The notes under the pieces were generated by a model. That model was not told the origin of the DNA. It did no database searches and saw only the letters and a program-made list of their open reading frames with translations. 6,573 nucleotides of DNA from DATBMY01 sp036554605 (GTDB lineage Bacteria; Acidobacteriota; Blastocatellia; UBA7656): positions 1-6,573 of the forward strand of contig DATBMY010000527.1 in the NCBI GenBank assembly GCA_036554605.1, given 5' to 3'. How positions within the stretch are numbered: the first letter of the stretch is position 1; every line of letters begins with the position of its first letter. A program made the translations under genes and the position numbers. Positions 6,465-6,573 of the stretch are shown here, piece after piece.

Positions 6465-6562
6465 GATCTGCGGGGATTGGGATGCCACCGCGAGTAGCGG
6501 TTTCTGTAAAAGCAGCACGTCTTTCCAAATTCACCTGCCAGCTCTTTCTGGCGCATCCGTTG

Positions 6563-6570
6563 AAAGGAGA
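6563..6570 (+). promoter_or_regulatory. Ribosome binding site at the right edge; a gene probably starts just outside
   Basis: AAAGGAGA is followed by only three bases before the window ends. It resembles the two other ribosome binding sites here (both AGGAGA) and would fit a start codon a few bases beyond the edge. Confidence 0.5.
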
Positions 6571-6573
6571 AAT

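Overview
The window reads like a piece of a soil-type bacterial chromosome. My best guess is an Acidobacteriota (Blastocatellia-like) genome, because it combines a large exported TPR-CHAT protein, a tandem DUF4440-type protein and exported or repetitive proteins of no clear pathway. This assignment is inference from gene style, not from a marker gene. All supported genes are on the + strand.

Layout. (1) 2-787: the 3' part of a gene whose beginning lies off the left edge. It has two copies of a ~60-residue module and a different Gly-rich C-terminal domain. (2) 788-1631: about 845 bp without a convincing gene. In it are a 12-bp tandem repeat that reads LVTSLVTKPS-stop in one frame, the 3' half of an initiator tRNA (tRNA-fMet) with no usable 5' half, a terminator-like hairpin right after it, and an AT-rich stretch with promoter-like hexamers. 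This looks like the scar of a tRNA-targeting mobile element, though no integrase gene is visible. (3) 1632-5411: a 1259-residue exported protein with a signal peptide, a beta-rich N-terminal domain, thirteen TPR units of exactly 40 residues, a helical linker and a C-terminal CHAT (caspase-like) domain with an intact His/Cys dyad. (4) 5577-6398: a small exported protein made of two NTF2-like (DUF4440/SnoaL-like) domains. (5) 6399-6573: intergenic, with a 10-bp inverted repeat. A good ribosome binding site sits at the extreme right edge and suggests that another + strand gene starts just outside.

How the genes may work together. The CHAT gene and the NTF2-like gene are co-directional, 165 bp apart, and both carry Sec-type signal peptides, so both products probably act outside the cytoplasm. 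A functional link is possible but not shown. The CHAT protein is the most interesting item: it has protease-type catalytic residues and a very regular repeat scaffold. The GC content steps sharply at the TPR/CHAT boundary, and a 7-bp tandem repeat sits inside the CHAT coding sequence. No gasdermin, CRISPR or other defence partner is visible, and the export signal argues against a cytoplasmic defence role.
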